From a virus, in IMG/VR virus record IMGVR_UViG_3300046454_000614, positions 1 to 55,450 of that record: a DNA stretch of 55,450 bases; one strand, 5' to 3'. The notes beneath the pieces were generated by a model that worked only from the letters and a program-made list of their open reading frames with translations, was not told the DNA's origin and searched no databases. Shown here piece after piece: positions 9,205-17,868 of the stretch. Both the position numbers and the translations under genes were made by a program. Each line of letters opens with the position of its first letter. Within the stretch, counting starts at the first letter, position 1.

Positions 9205-9930
9205 TTACGACATCTTCTGAACCGCTACTGAGTAAATCTCCATCGGGAAGCCCGAGAGATTGCAGTGAATGTTCACCGTGTCGAAAGCGCCGGTTGCTTC
9301 GCTGGCTGCAATGGCAACTGAGTGCGTCTGCAAGGGCTCACCATTGCTCGGAAAAGTAATCGCGCCGGTTTGGGACATAGCAAAAAGCAAGTCCGCAGTA
9401 GTTTGGTCAACGCCGGTCGAGCCGCCGTGAGCCGGAGGGTCCTGAGCCCAATGCGTCACCGTGTAGTTCGGAGTCCCTTTCAGGATGTCCACCAAAATAA
9501 TCCAGTGTCTTTGCGTGCCGACACCCTGGACAGGGATGCCAGCATTCCAACCTCCGCCCAAAGAAACCGAGCTAACGGTGGTCCCGACTTTCGTAAGAGC
9601 GAAGTTGCCGCCGTTCCAATCGAAGACCGGCTGAACCCCGCCTGTTCCAGCAGCATAAAAACCTCCTATTGTTAAGGCAGACGAAGCTCCTACGAAGTTA
9701 TTGGTGCTCACCATTCCATAGGTTGAGCCGATGCCAGAGCACATGCCGATTGTAGGCCCAGAAGGAGTCGGAGTGCTCGCTACTCCAGCAGGATTGATTG
9801 CCAACATGCAGCCGATGCGGATTTTAGTCCAGAAATTCCCGATGGAAAGAGTGCGCGCCCATTCCTCGGTGCCGAGCTGAAGTGCGATGTCTGCGCCCGA
9901 TGCAAAAGTTCTTGAGACGAATAGTGACAT
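9205..9930 (-). CDS. Tail fibre/appendage-type protein, 241 aa
   Basis: I use the ATG at 9930 (MSLFVSRTFASG). An in-frame GTG at 9951 would overlap the preceding gene by 17 nt, whereas this start leaves it clear and has GGTGGAGG upstream, though 14 nt away. The protein is rich in Gly, Thr and Ser with alternating hydrophobic residues, as in beta-rich receptor-binding or fibre proteins. It follows the 712-aa fibre and ends in VNIHCNLSGFPMEIYSVAVQ. Likely an adhesin or surface subunit; no named family. Confidence 0.75.
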   Translation of the reverse strand: MSLFVSRTFASGADIALQLGTEEWARTLSIGNFWTKIRIGCMLAINPAGVASTPTPSGPTIGMCSGIGSTYGMVSTNNFVGASSALTIGGFYAAGTGGVQPVFDWNGGNFALTKVGTTVSSVSLGGGWNAGIPVQGVGTQRHWIILVDILKGTPNYTVTHWAQDPPAHGGSTGVDQTTADLLFAMSQTGAITFPSNGEPLQTHSVAIAASEATGAFDTVNIHCNLSGFPMEIYSVAVQKMS

Positions 9931-9934
9931 AAAA

Positions 9935-12073
9935 TTAAACAGAGCCTCCACCTAGTGCCACGCGCAGCGTCTGCACTCGGTTGAAGAGATTAGATAGGTC
10001 AGTGGACGACATGTTGAAATGGAAGCACGCGAACGAGAGAGTGTCCGAGCAGAAAGAGTTATTCGCCCCGTTACCGTTTTGTGCAAACACCGACATGGGG
10101 TTAGTAGCTACCGCTGTGCCGGTGAAGCTCGTTGTGTCTGTCGCATTAATCTGCGCGAAAGCGGAGCCCGTCTTCGCAAACCAGACTCGGTGGTCCGTCG
10201 AGGATGTCCGGTTGTTCGCGTAGAAGCCTATGCCTGGAGATAGGGTGCCGCCGATTAAGTTCGCGTTCGCACCATCGAAGCTGTAGAAGAAGGTGTCGCT
10301 GAACTTACAGGATAGAGTCAGACGGGAGGTTGCGCCTGCTCCGTCCCAACTACCCATAACTGCACCGTTGGACCCAGTCGCGGGCATCATGACAGCTAGG
10401 CCTATGTTGTTTGTTCCTGCGACGATGGGCTTAATCCCCGTGTTCAACCACTTATTCGAACCGTTGCCAGTGAGACCATTGACGGTCAGGTCTCCGCCCA
10501 CGAAGTTAGTATTAGTCCAAGGGTCGTTGAATGCACCGACTAGCGCGCTAATCAGTGGAGTGATTGCCGCAGTTAAGCTGTCGGGGACAAAGCAGTTGCA
10601 GGACAGAATTTTATTGTCGATGGCATCGGTAGCCAGTCCGGCCATAAAAGTTTTCAGAGCAGTCACGGTGCCGCCACTCGGAGCTGCCCCGCCGTTTGCG
10701 ACCACGCGCAGAGCCCAGTCGTCGACGCAATCGTTTCCAGACAGGGTCACATAACCACCGTGAAGGTCCTTCCGCATTTGATGGACGCGAGTGAATAAGT
10801 TTGCCGACTGCCCCGAAGACAACCCGCCATGCACAGCGGCAAAGGACATTCTCCTATTACTAAAACCTGCCGGGGTTCCGTTGGCGTTCGAACCAAAGCA
10901 GTAAACCGAACGGGTTGAGCTCCTGGTCTGGTCTGAGACACCGGAACCTGTCACCAAAGTGGAGTGCGGGAAATTTGACGAACCCTTATAGACCGCATGA
11001 GCATTGGACGCAGTGCGGTTGGATGACACAAACCCAGTAGCCGCCGGATAGGCGACAGCGATACGCCCCGTCCCGGCTCCGTAAATGTCACTGTAAATAT
11101 TTCCATCGCTCCAAGGAGCGTAAAGGTGGAACGAATTGACGTTGAAAGCGCTTCCCTCACAACCCAGGTCGATGATACCGCTAGTGCTTGCGGAATAGTT
11201 ATAGACCGTCAGAGCTCCGTCATTGTCACTGGCGAAGGTCGGATTGGGTAGAATGCCGGTGTCTAAATATTTAGAAGAGCCGTTGCCTTTGAGACCATTG
11301 AGGGATAGGTCGCCCAAGACAAAACTATGGTTTGTCCAAGGGCTGATACCCGTGCCCTTGATGAGAGGAGTGATTGAAGCAATGAGGCTGTCTGGCACAA
11401 AGCAGCAGACACCCTTCATCGAAGTGTAGATGCTGTCGGTGACCAGACCGTTCATGAACGTAGTCAGAGCGGTCTGAGTTGCCCCACTAGGCGTTGCTCC
11501 ACCGGCTGCAACTACCCGAGTCACCCAGTCGCTGGTGATGTCCGTGACCACACAAGCAGTCGATGTAGCTGACGCGCTGGCGGCGTCCGTTGCAATCAGG
11601 GTGTAGCTGCCGTAATCGCCTGTGCTAATACCGGTGAGAGTGAGAGTCGTAGTGGTCGCACCGGAGACAACGCCACCGTTGCTCAAGTTTACTCCATTCT
11701 TCTGCCACTGGAAAGTGACCGGCGCAGCGCCATTGATTTCAGTCGCGGTGATTATGATGTTGTCACCAGCCATCGCACCTACTGAAGCGGTGGGCTGGAC
11801 AGAGAAGGACGGAGGTGTCCCTACGCCCCCTGATGCCCAGCCGAAGACGGGCAGGATAGTAGAGTTGAGTGTGCTGGTCTCGTAATTCTCGAACGCTACC
11901 AGAGCGGCGTAGGTGTAGACTACACCAGGACCGGCCCAGCCTCTTTCAGGCCCGCCATAGTCCAATCTCTGCGATTCGAAGTCCTCGAAGGCCCCGATGC
12001 TCGGGGAAGGAAATTCACCGAGAGAGAAGCGACGTTGACGCCTAAGAAAATGAATTCTTCCAAAAGTGCTCAT
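9935..12073 (-). CDS. Tail fibre/adhesin: Ig-like domain plus two tandem modules
   Basis: 712 aa. Residues about 86-177 form an Ig-like beta domain (PPSFSVQPTASV, VTFQWQKNG, GDYGSYTLIATD). It is followed by two homologous modules of about 260 residues (182-442 and 452-712). Each begins with DW, RVV, GGA, PSG and a TAL-TFM-GL block, has a CCFVPDSL or CNCFVPDSL motif, and ends in an LF-RV helix followed by a GG[YS]V tail. A third copy forms most of the protein at 22915-23742. The gene overlaps the preceding one by ATGA. Such modules usually bind host surface glycans or build fibre shafts; the exact ligand is not readable. Confidence 0.8.
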   Translation of the reverse strand: MSTFGRIHFLRRQRRFSLGEFPSPSIGAFEDFESQRLDYGGPERGWAGPGVVYTYAALVAFENYETSTLNSTILPVFGWASGGVGTPPSFSVQPTASVGAMAGDNIIITATEINGAAPVTFQWQKNGVNLSNGGVVSGATTTTLTLTGISTGDYGSYTLIATDAASASATSTACVVTDITSDWVTRVVAAGGATPSGATQTALTTFMNGLVTDSIYTSMKGVCCFVPDSLIASITPLIKGTGISPWTNHSFVLGDLSLNGLKGNGSSKYLDTGILPNPTFASDNDGALTVYNYSASTSGIIDLGCEGSAFNVNSFHLYAPWSDGNIYSDIYGAGTGRIAVAYPAATGFVSSNRTASNAHAVYKGSSNFPHSTLVTGSGVSDQTRSSTRSVYCFGSNANGTPAGFSNRRMSFAAVHGGLSSGQSANLFTRVHQMRKDLHGGYVTLSGNDCVDDWALRVVANGGAAPSGGTVTALKTFMAGLATDAIDNKILSCNCFVPDSLTAAITPLISALVGAFNDPWTNTNFVGGDLTVNGLTGNGSNKWLNTGIKPIVAGTNNIGLAVMMPATGSNGAVMGSWDGAGATSRLTLSCKFSDTFFYSFDGANANLIGGTLSPGIGFYANNRTSSTDHRVWFAKTGSAFAQINATDTTSFTGTAVATNPMSVFAQNGNGANNSFCSDTLSFACFHFNMSSTDLSNLFNRVQTLRVALGGGSV
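9938..10720 (-). repeat. Fibre module copy B
   Basis: Residues 452-712 of the 712-aa fibre. It aligns with copy A (10748-11530) and with the standalone copy at 22918-23697: same DW-RVV-GG-PSG opening, FVPDSL motif and LF-RV-LR-GG ending. Divergence between copies is high enough that the repeat is visible in protein, not as exact DNA repeats. Confidence 0.75.
10748..11530 (-). repeat. Fibre module copy A
   Basis: Residues 182-442 of the 712-aa fibre, directly after the Ig-like domain. It shares the module signature with copy B and the copy near the portal gene. The central part carries an insertion (SNFPHSTLVTGSGVSDQTRS) relative to the other two. Confidence 0.75.
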
Positions 12074-12423
12074 GCGATGTTGTTCACGAAACCGTCGAGG
12101 TTGATGACAGCGGTAGTGTCAGCGTAGGCTTTGACGATGAGAGAGTTTTGCAGAAGCATACCGTCGAAGAGCTCGATGCGGCCAGCCTGGGCCGGTATGG
12201 TCATTTTGATTTCGTTGTCGGGCTCGGTCGTCCCTCCCCACAGAACAGTCAGGACCACGGGAGCTGTGGAGTGGTTGTAAGCATAGAGCCAAATTTCATC
12301 CAGGGCAGATGTCCCGGACACAGCGGTATGAATTGTCTGCGCGGTGCCGTTGGTGATTGCAGTCACCTTAATCTGCTTCCCGTTGGTGCTCCCACTCAAG
12401 AGTTGTTTTGTGAACGTTGCCAT
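12070..12423 (-). CDS. Small beta-rich structural protein, 117 aa
   Basis: MATFTKQLLSGSTNGK... with alternating hydrophobic strands (EIWLYAYNHSTAPVVLTVLW, GRIELFDGMLLQNSLIVKAY). The size and pattern match small virion or fibre-associated beta-sandwich proteins found near phage tail fibres. The start has an AGAGGG ribosome-binding site and the stop overlaps the 712-aa fibre start by ATGA, suggesting coupled synthesis with it. Exact role unknown. Confidence 0.75.
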   Translation of the reverse strand: MATFTKQLLSGSTNGKQIKVTAITNGTAQTIHTAVSGTSALDEIWLYAYNHSTAPVVLTVLWGGTTEPDNEIKMTIPAQAGRIELFDGMLLQNSLIVKAYADTTAVINLDGFVNNIA

Positions 12424-12435
12424 AAATTAGCCCTC

Positions 12436-13323
12436 TTAAGAGAATACCTGAACCTGGAGCACATTGGTAGCGCTAAGGCTGGAAATAGTGGGAGCTGCCC
12501 AGACGGTGTCGTAGTTCGTTCCAGAGTTCTTGGTCAGCACCTCATTGGTCGCACCACCGGCAGGGACCTCGTGCGTGTCTCTCCAGACCTCGTCGTAGTT
12601 CGTCCCAGAATTTTTGCTGAGAACCTGGGCAGTCGAGCCGCCGGTAGGAACCTCGTGGACATCCTGCCAAGCCTCGTCGTAATTTGTTCCAGAATTTTTC
12701 CTCAGTGCCTGACCGGTCGAGCCGCCGGTAGGAACCTCGTGGACATCCCTCCAGCCCTCGTCGTAGTTCGTCCCGGAGTTCTTGCTGAGCACCTGAGCGG
12801 TGGAACCACCGGCAGGAACCTCGTGGACATCCCTCCAGCCCTCATCATAGTTCGTCCCAGAATTTTTGCTGAGCACCTGAGCGGTAGAACCGCCGGTGGG
12901 AACCTCGTGGACATCCTGCCAGCTGTCATCGAAATTAGTGGAAGAGTTCTTCCGCAATGCCTGACCGGTCGTGCCCCCAGTAGGTAGACCCGAGGCGGCT
13001 GCTTGCCAGCTTGCATCGTAGTCCGTTCCAGAATTTTTGGTCAAGACCTCGCCGGATGCTCCACCAATAGGTAGCTCGTGTAAGGTCTTCCAGCTGGCAT
13101 CGCCATCTGTGGAAGAATTTTTCTCCAGCGCTTGGCCGGTCGTTCCGCCGGGAGGGAGACCCGAGCCGCCGGTAGTAGACAGAGAGCGGAGGAACCGTTC
13201 AATCTGCCGAACGGTCTGCTCGGCTTGACGGGTCCATAGAGACACATTCTGCTGATACTCCGGAAGGCTAAGAGAGCCTAGCTTCGGAGTGGGCGGCAGA
13301 ATAATATTTCCGAGCTCGCTCAT
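12436..13323 (-). CDS. Repeat-containing fibre/neck protein, 295 aa
   Basis: An N-terminal helix (about residues 20-48, QQNVSLWTRQAEQTVRQI) is followed by eight copies of a roughly 28-residue unit, consensus LPxGGTTGQALxKNSGTNYDxxW, and a short C-terminal tail. This repeat is widespread in phage tail and fibre proteins, where it forms elongated beta structures. The start codon overlaps the stop of the nozzle gene (TAATG), so the two are probably made together. The helix may anchor the shaft to the particle. Confidence 0.8.
   Translation of the reverse strand: MSELGNIILPPTPKLGSLSLPEYQQNVSLWTRQAEQTVRQIERFLRSLSTTGGSGLPPGGTTGQALEKNSSTDGDASWKTLHELPIGGASGEVLTKNSGTDYDASWQAAASGLPTGGTTGQALRKNSSTNFDDSWQDVHEVPTGGSTAQVLSKNSGTNYDEGWRDVHEVPAGGSTAQVLSKNSGTNYDEGWRDVHEVPTGGSTGQALRKNSGTNYDEAWQDVHEVPTGGSTAQVLSKNSGTNYDEVWRDTHEVPAGGATNEVLTKNSGTNYDTVWAAPTISSLSATNVLQVQVFS
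12499..13158 (-). repeat. Eight tandem ~28-codon GG(T/S)TGQxLxKNS repeats
   Basis: Eight units in tandem, residues about 56-275 of the 295-aa protein. Units 4 and 5 differ at a single residue, pointing to recent unit duplication, while the outer units have drifted. A single diverged unit also occurs in the protein at 23742-24854 (PTGGTAGQVVKKNSGTNFD). Confidence 0.9.
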
Positions 13324-15929
13324 TAGTAGGTCCCTCCGGGTCGGCAGTGAATTTCAAAACTGGAAACGGCCCACTCTACGTCGGCGTCCTGAGAGAACAT
13401 GCGGAGCCTGAGATAGCGACCGGCCCCGCCAGGGTTAATCCTGACGACGTCGCTGGTATTGCCCGACACACTCACAGGGAATGGGTCAGTGAATAAGATG
13501 CTGTCTTCCGGAGTGCCTAGACCGGCGCGCTGCCCCACTTGGAGATAGAGCGTGCGAGTCTGATTCGTCGCGGCAGAAATAGTTAGGCCGATGACGACCA
13601 CATCGACATACTTCCAGATGTCTGGCTCGCCCAGGTCAAAGTCCTGTGTCTCGGACAGACACTTGTAGCCTCTGCCGTTTCGGTTAAAGGTATTGCCGAA
13701 TCCCCAAATGACAATTTCTCCGTCGCCGAAGCCGAGCAGAAGGACTCGGTCGGTGCTCGAACCGGCGAAGCTGAGCCAGTTGAGTGTCGGGTCCATCGTG
13801 TCCCAGGTCAGAGACTCGGGCAGCGAATTCCACGGCGGGTCGACCGAGAAGTCGACATCGGAAGCCGCGCTGATGCCCCTGACCGAGCTGTCGTAGTAGT
13901 CGAAGCTGCAGGTGTCCTCGACGTAATTCCAAATGAGAGTCTTTTGTCCACCGTTGATGGGATAGGAAATCCAGACCTCGTGCCGGATTTCTTTATGCAC
14001 CATAACGATTTCGTTCAGGCGAGTGCGGTCAATTTCTTTCAGCACCTGCCGAGTGACTTGAGTAGCGATAGGCTGAGGAGAAGGCCCGCCGGTATAAAGG
14101 TAGAGCTCTTTGTGGCCGAGGAAAACAATTCGACCGTCGCCGAGATTCAGGACGGCAGTGCGCGAGAGCGCGCCCTCATCGCTGATTTCGGGATGGATGA
14201 AGAACGTCCCGGACCCCAGGCCGACATACTGGATTGACTGAATCGAGCGCTCTTTGAAAATGTAGGCGTAGTCGCCCATCGCGATGATTTTGAAAATCTT
14301 TCCGTTCATCTTCGAGCCGACTACCCGGGTCTCCCCGGCTTCGTTCGCATCGACCGTGAAGAGCTGCTGACCGGCAGCGATAGTCAGACCAGTGGTCGTG
14401 TGTCCGGTCAGGTCTTGCAGACGAGCGGTGATGACGTTAGGTCCGGTCGCGACCGCAGTGACCTGATAGTAGTTGTAGAACTGGTTAACAGTTCCCGAAC
14501 CGCGATTGTCCTGAACAAAAATAAACTGACCCACGACGATGCCAGCAGCAACTGGGTCCGTGGTAACCGGAATGGCTACAGTCGCGCCAGTGGCCGGTTG
14601 AACGTAGCCAGGGGTGTCGAGGACGAACACTGCAGAAGCAGCGGTCTGCGCGACCGGAATCCAGTTCGTGTAGTCGTCCTTGTCTGACCATTTGAGACGG
14701 TCGTCTTTCCACAGAAGGGCATGACCGAAGAAGGCTTCGACTCCGTCCCATTGCGAGTCTGCTGACGGCAGTCCCGGAATCGGCTGGCAAACATTAGGAA
14801 GGGGAGCGGTCCAATACTGCGCTGGGTTGTCGTGTTGCGCCAGGAGGATGGTGTCGAAAAAGTCTGTGGCTGTCCAGGGATAGCCTGTGGTCGGCGTAGC
14901 CCCGCTGAACAAATTCGTTGGAGTGAGGAAGAACACCCCACTAGTAAAAGAGCGGTCGAGAGATTCTACCAGACCACCGTGCGCTCCGATGAGAGGAGTC
15001 GGCACAGAGCCGATGAGGTTGCCCTGATACAAAAGAGAGTAGGCCCCGGCGTTGAACGGGAAGTCGAGGCCAGTGCCCGCATTGTAAATCGTGGTCAGCT
15101 CCGTTCCGCTCAAGACCCGATTGAAAACGGACATCGAGTCTGCCGCAACGGTCTCGGAGTTTGCAGCGTCAAAAACAGTTACCGTCTGGGGACCGGCAGC
15201 ACCGAGGACTACAGAGAAAGTCGAAGCGGTGCCGTTGTTGATTTTGAGCGTTACCGTCGCCCCATCGTAAGTCAGGGAAATGAAATACCAAGTGGCGAGA
15301 GGCATGAAGCCAGCACTAGAAAAAGTGTTGGTCACGAACCCAGCCGTAGGAGTGGACTTGAAAAAAGTTCCTCTGATGAAACCACTGACCGACTCCAGCT
15401 TTGCACCAGGGAAAGAAAAGAGAGTCGAGGTGTGAGATACCGAGCCAACGTAGAACCACCCAGCGATGGTGAAAGGCGCGCTGGCTAAATGCACGAGAGC
15501 TGGTGCCTCGGTGTGCAGAAACGGATACGAGGTGTAGCTGGCCGGGACGAAGCCGGAAAATTTCTGCGCACCTTTGCCGATTTTCCCGCCCACCTGATTG
15601 ATGTGAACAATAGGAGGAACAACGTCGTCGTTGTTCCCGGGGGACTCTGCTAGGTCATAGGAATTAATGGACGCATCTATGCGTGTGCCGCTGGCCTCTT
15701 CCATGCGCCAGTGGGCCAGTAGGCCGGTCACCAGGGAGCCTACCTGGGCCTGGGTGTAACCAGGAGCGTTCTTGGTCACTCCGTCTTCATAGCGGACATT
15801 CTGCGCGTCCGTAGCGGTGCGCTGCATGTCGCCTTGGCGATACATGTCTGCGGACTCGTGAGGAAAGCGTGTGACTAGTCCACGCGACGGAGCCCGGACT
15901 CGGACGCTGATTGGGTCTGCGCGTCTCAT
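13323..15929 (-). CDS. Nozzle/tail-tubular-B-like protein with inserted LamG-like domain
   Basis: 868 aa. The start (PISVRVRAPSRGLVTRFP, then TDAQNVRYEDG) and the second half (GDYAYIFKERSIQSIQYVG, DEGALSRTAVLNLGDGRIVF, HKELYLYTGG) match the beta-propeller-type tail hub of short-tailed phages, related to P22 gp10 and T7 gp12. Residues about 68-290 interrupt this with a concanavalin/LamG-like domain (LLAHWRMEEASGT, FTIAGWFYVG, TWYFISLTYDGATVTLKING-type strand). The ATG overlaps the stop of the collar gene (TAATG). It should form the tail nozzle; the inserted lectin-like domain could give the tail surface a glycan-binding face, which is inference. Confidence 0.85.
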   Translation of the reverse strand: MRRADPISVRVRAPSRGLVTRFPHESADMYRQGDMQRTATDAQNVRYEDGVTKNAPGYTQAQVGSLVTGLLAHWRMEEASGTRIDASINSYDLAESPGNNDDVVPPIVHINQVGGKIGKGAQKFSGFVPASYTSYPFLHTEAPALVHLASAPFTIAGWFYVGSVSHTSTLFSFPGAKLESVSGFIRGTFFKSTPTAGFVTNTFSSAGFMPLATWYFISLTYDGATVTLKINNGTASTFSVVLGAAGPQTVTVFDAANSETVAADSMSVFNRVLSGTELTTIYNAGTGLDFPFNAGAYSLLYQGNLIGSVPTPLIGAHGGLVESLDRSFTSGVFFLTPTNLFSGATPTTGYPWTATDFFDTILLAQHDNPAQYWTAPLPNVCQPIPGLPSADSQWDGVEAFFGHALLWKDDRLKWSDKDDYTNWIPVAQTAASAVFVLDTPGYVQPATGATVAIPVTTDPVAAGIVVGQFIFVQDNRGSGTVNQFYNYYQVTAVATGPNVITARLQDLTGHTTTGLTIAAGQQLFTVDANEAGETRVVGSKMNGKIFKIIAMGDYAYIFKERSIQSIQYVGLGSGTFFIHPEISDEGALSRTAVLNLGDGRIVFLGHKELYLYTGGPSPQPIATQVTRQVLKEIDRTRLNEIVMVHKEIRHEVWISYPINGGQKTLIWNYVEDTCSFDYYDSSVRGISAASDVDFSVDPPWNSLPESLTWDTMDPTLNWLSFAGSSTDRVLLLGFGDGEIVIWGFGNTFNRNGRGYKCLSETQDFDLGEPDIWKYVDVVVIGLTISAATNQTRTLYLQVGQRAGLGTPEDSILFTDPFPVSVSGNTSDVVRINPGGAGRYLRLRMFSQDADVEWAVSSFEIHCRPGGTY

Positions 15930-16633
15930 TAGAGTCTGATGATAAAGTTAGAACCGAAGGACGGCTGCAAGTTCGTGTGCGAAGCAGCGTCGGCCTTCAG
16001 CTTGACGTTGGTGACGCCGGTCCCCGAGCCGTCGCCAAAGTTGTGTGCGTTCACGATTAGTTTTTCGAGAGACACACGACCACCGGTCTGTGCATCACCG
16101 TCGTCTTCCTCGATATTAATGTCCAAGCTGCCCTGCTGACTCGGAGACAGAGTGACAGAATCTACACCGGCTGAATCGCCGAGGGCAGCGATAGCTGGGG
16201 TTCGGCCCGCTCCACCGTCGAGGCCAACGGCAACACGACCGCGCCGGTCCGGGACATTGAAGTGACTCGCGCCCCCGGAATTTCCGTAGGTCGTCGCGAT
16301 GACTGCGAAGAGCGCGGCATACGTCGGGTCAGTCCCGTCGTAGTTGGCTCCATCGCACAGAACATAGTTGGTGGGAGCTGCAGAGCCTGCAAACTCCAGG
16401 ACAGCCCCTGTAGGAACCTGGAACAGTGTGCCTACACCGGCAGTGAGCTTGGCGGGCGTGACGGTTGCGTCGACGAGAGCCGCGCCGGTCACCACGTTGT
16501 TCTTGAAGGTGCCGTCGTCATTCAGAAAAACGCTGAAGATGACATTGAGAGCCGTCTTGACAGCGCGAATCGCCGAGGCCCCGAGTTTTACTGGGTCTGT
16601 GTCGGCTGGAATTGAGTCGGGAAAAAGAGCCAT
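15929..16633 (-). CDS. Tail collar domain protein, 234 aa
   Basis: Residues about 75-145 contain the phage tail collar signature: VPTGAVLEFAGSAAPTNYVL, CDGANYD, YAALFAVIATTYG and FNVPDRRGRVAVGLD. The ATG at 16633 is chosen because it has AGGATG upstream and lies just past the preceding stop; the longer frame would overlap that gene. The N-terminal 60 residues are helical and may attach the protein to the tail. Collar-domain proteins sit on tail fibres or appendages. Confidence 0.88.
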   Translation of the reverse strand: MALFPDSIPADTDPVKLGASAIRAVKTALNVIFSVFLNDDGTFKNNVVTGAALVDATVTPAKLTAGVGTLFQVPTGAVLEFAGSAAPTNYVLCDGANYDGTDPTYAALFAVIATTYGNSGGASHFNVPDRRGRVAVGLDGGAGRTPAIAALGDSAGVDSVTLSPSQQGSLDINIEEDDGDAQTGGRVSLEKLIVNAHNFGDGSGTGVTNVKLKADAASHTNLQPSFGSNFIIRL

Positions 16634-16637
16634 AATT

Positions 16638-17300
16638 TTACATCCTATTTTCTCTGCCGGTTGTGTCTTTGTAAGCGTCCTGGCGCATAGCAACTCCGAA
16701 CTGCTCTCCGAAGAGCTGCTCGGTTTGACCAGCGGCTGGGTCGTTGATTCGGTTGAAAGCTTTTGTCTTCGCCTTGAGCTCGACCATTTCAGGATACTGA
16801 ATCATGAACTGGTTCGTGTCGTTGTCGTTGACGAGGTCCGGGAAAAATCTGTAGTAGCGGACATTGAAAACCAAGTCCTGCGTGCCAGGGATGACGATGC
16901 CGAGGGTCTTGACCTGCGTGCCGTAAGTGGTGAGGTCGCTCTCCTCGGTGAGGAACACCGACATAAGAGGGAACATCGTGATGTCGAAGTTCCAGGCGGA
17001 GCGCACCTGCTCGGACTCGGTGACGACATTGACCGGCTTGGCGACAGCTCCACCAGGGACGGCAGGGTCTTGAATCGCCAGGGTGACTGCGGGCCGGACG
17101 TTCTGGAGCTCCTTGTAGTCAGCTGGGAGCGCGACAGAAGTCTGACCGGCGAGAAGTGTGACCGTGGCCCGGGTCCGCATGAAGGACCACGAGCGGCGAT
17201 TTTGGATTTCGCGGAGAGCGGCGTTAACGAATCCGTCGTAGGACAAATCGTTGCGGAGAACACCTTGCTTTACCGCTGCCTGCATGTCAGCGAAGTTCAT
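16638..17300 (-). CDS. Head-tail adaptor (SU10/P22 gp4-like), 220 aa
   Basis: The opening MNFADMQAAVKQGVLRND, the NAALREIQNRRSWSFMR helix, the LPADYKELQNV segment and the C-terminal RYYRFFPDLVNDNDTNQF with KAFNRI helix are typical of adaptor (tail-tubular-A/gp4-like) proteins that join portal to nozzle. The length fits the family. The gene follows a strong terminator and precedes the collar and nozzle genes, in the expected order. Confidence 0.82.
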   Translation of the reverse strand: MNFADMQAAVKQGVLRNDLSYDGFVNAALREIQNRRSWSFMRTRATVTLLAGQTSVALPADYKELQNVRPAVTLAIQDPAVPGGAVAKPVNVVTESEQVRSAWNFDITMFPLMSVFLTEESDLTTYGTQVKTLGIVIPGTQDLVFNVRYYRFFPDLVNDNDTNQFMIQYPEMVELKAKTKAFNRINDPAAGQTEQLFGEQFGVAMRQDAYKDTTGRENRM

Positions 17301-17315
17301 ACAATACTATAACGC

Positions 17316-17353
17316 AAAAAACCGAGAAGCGCTACTTGCATAGCACCTCTCGG
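17316..17353 (-). terminator. Intrinsic terminator downstream of the capsid unit
   Basis: Read leftward, 17353-17341 pairs with 17334-17322 over 13 bp (two G-T wobbles), with the 6-nt loop TGCAAG, followed by six T. It lies between the 54-aa gene and the adaptor gene, so it limits the tail genes relative to the capsid group, or is read through. Confidence 0.85.
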
Positions 17354-17386
17354 CGATGAAAACTGTCTTCAGAGGCGCGTGGCCAC

Positions 17387-17551
17387 TTAATGGAGGTCCG
17401 AGGGACCCCGCTTCACGGAATTCTCTTTCTCGATTGCTTCGACGGCTTTCTTGTCAGGGATACCGTCCAGGACTTTCGAGGCATAGGTTTCGTGGTCGAG
17501 GCCAGATTTTACATCTGCCTTCGCGAACGTGGGCTTAACATTGTCGGCCAT
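17387..17551 (-). CDS. Small protein, 54 aa, after the capsid gene
   Basis: ATG at 17551, with AGGAGAG upstream at good spacing, to TAA at 17387-17389. The protein starts MADNVKPTFAKADVKSGLDH and continues with a charged helix (DKKAVEAIEKENSV), ending PSDLH. It is the last gene before the terminator at 17316. The clean ribosome-binding site and position in the capsid unit support a real gene. Function unknown. Confidence 0.7.
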   Translation of the reverse strand: MADNVKPTFAKADVKSGLDHETYASKVLDGIPDKKAVEAIEKENSVKRGPSDLH

Positions 17552-17563
17552 AATTTTTCTCTC

Positions 17564-17863
17564 CTACTTTGCTGGGACTTCCACCACACCATAACCGGCG
17601 GGTAGCTGTCTCAAATTTTCTGCTAACTTTTCGTCTTCGGTGACAATCTCAGAAGACGGACTAAAGGTCCGGTCCTGGCGATGTCTCAGAGGGAACGTAA
17701 ACGCGCTCCCGTCCTTGAAAACAAGCTCCTGTCCTACACAGTGCAGCTTCGCAAACTTCCATCGAGGCTTTTGCTCGACGGCTGGTGGGCTAACCAGCTC
17801 TTCTCTTTCTGGAGAGGCTGGGGTCGCCAGCTTCTCCGCCCTTACAATTCTCTTAGCCTCCAT
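17564..17863 (-). CDS. Small protein, 99 aa, between capsid and terminator
   Basis: MEAKRIVRAEKL..., charged N-terminus, a central segment with an isolated LHCVGQELVFKDGSAFTFPL beta stretch and an acidic helix near EIVTEDEKLAENLRQL. The start is 5 nt after the capsid stop, so it is likely translated by coupling. Could be a head-completion or decoration protein; no family is recognised. Confidence 0.7.
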   Translation of the reverse strand: MEAKRIVRAEKLATPASPEREELVSPPAVEQKPRWKFAKLHCVGQELVFKDGSAFTFPLRHRQDRTFSPSSEIVTEDEKLAENLRQLPAGYGVVEVPAK

Positions 17864-17868
17864 TGGGC

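Noticed and set aside
12148-12987. Plus-strand frame of 279 aa with internal repeats
   Set aside because: Its repeats are only the antisense image of the eight fibre repeats coded on the minus strand.
12499-13158. CRISPR-like array
   Set aside because: The repeats are in-frame codon repeats of a fibre protein without unique spacers.
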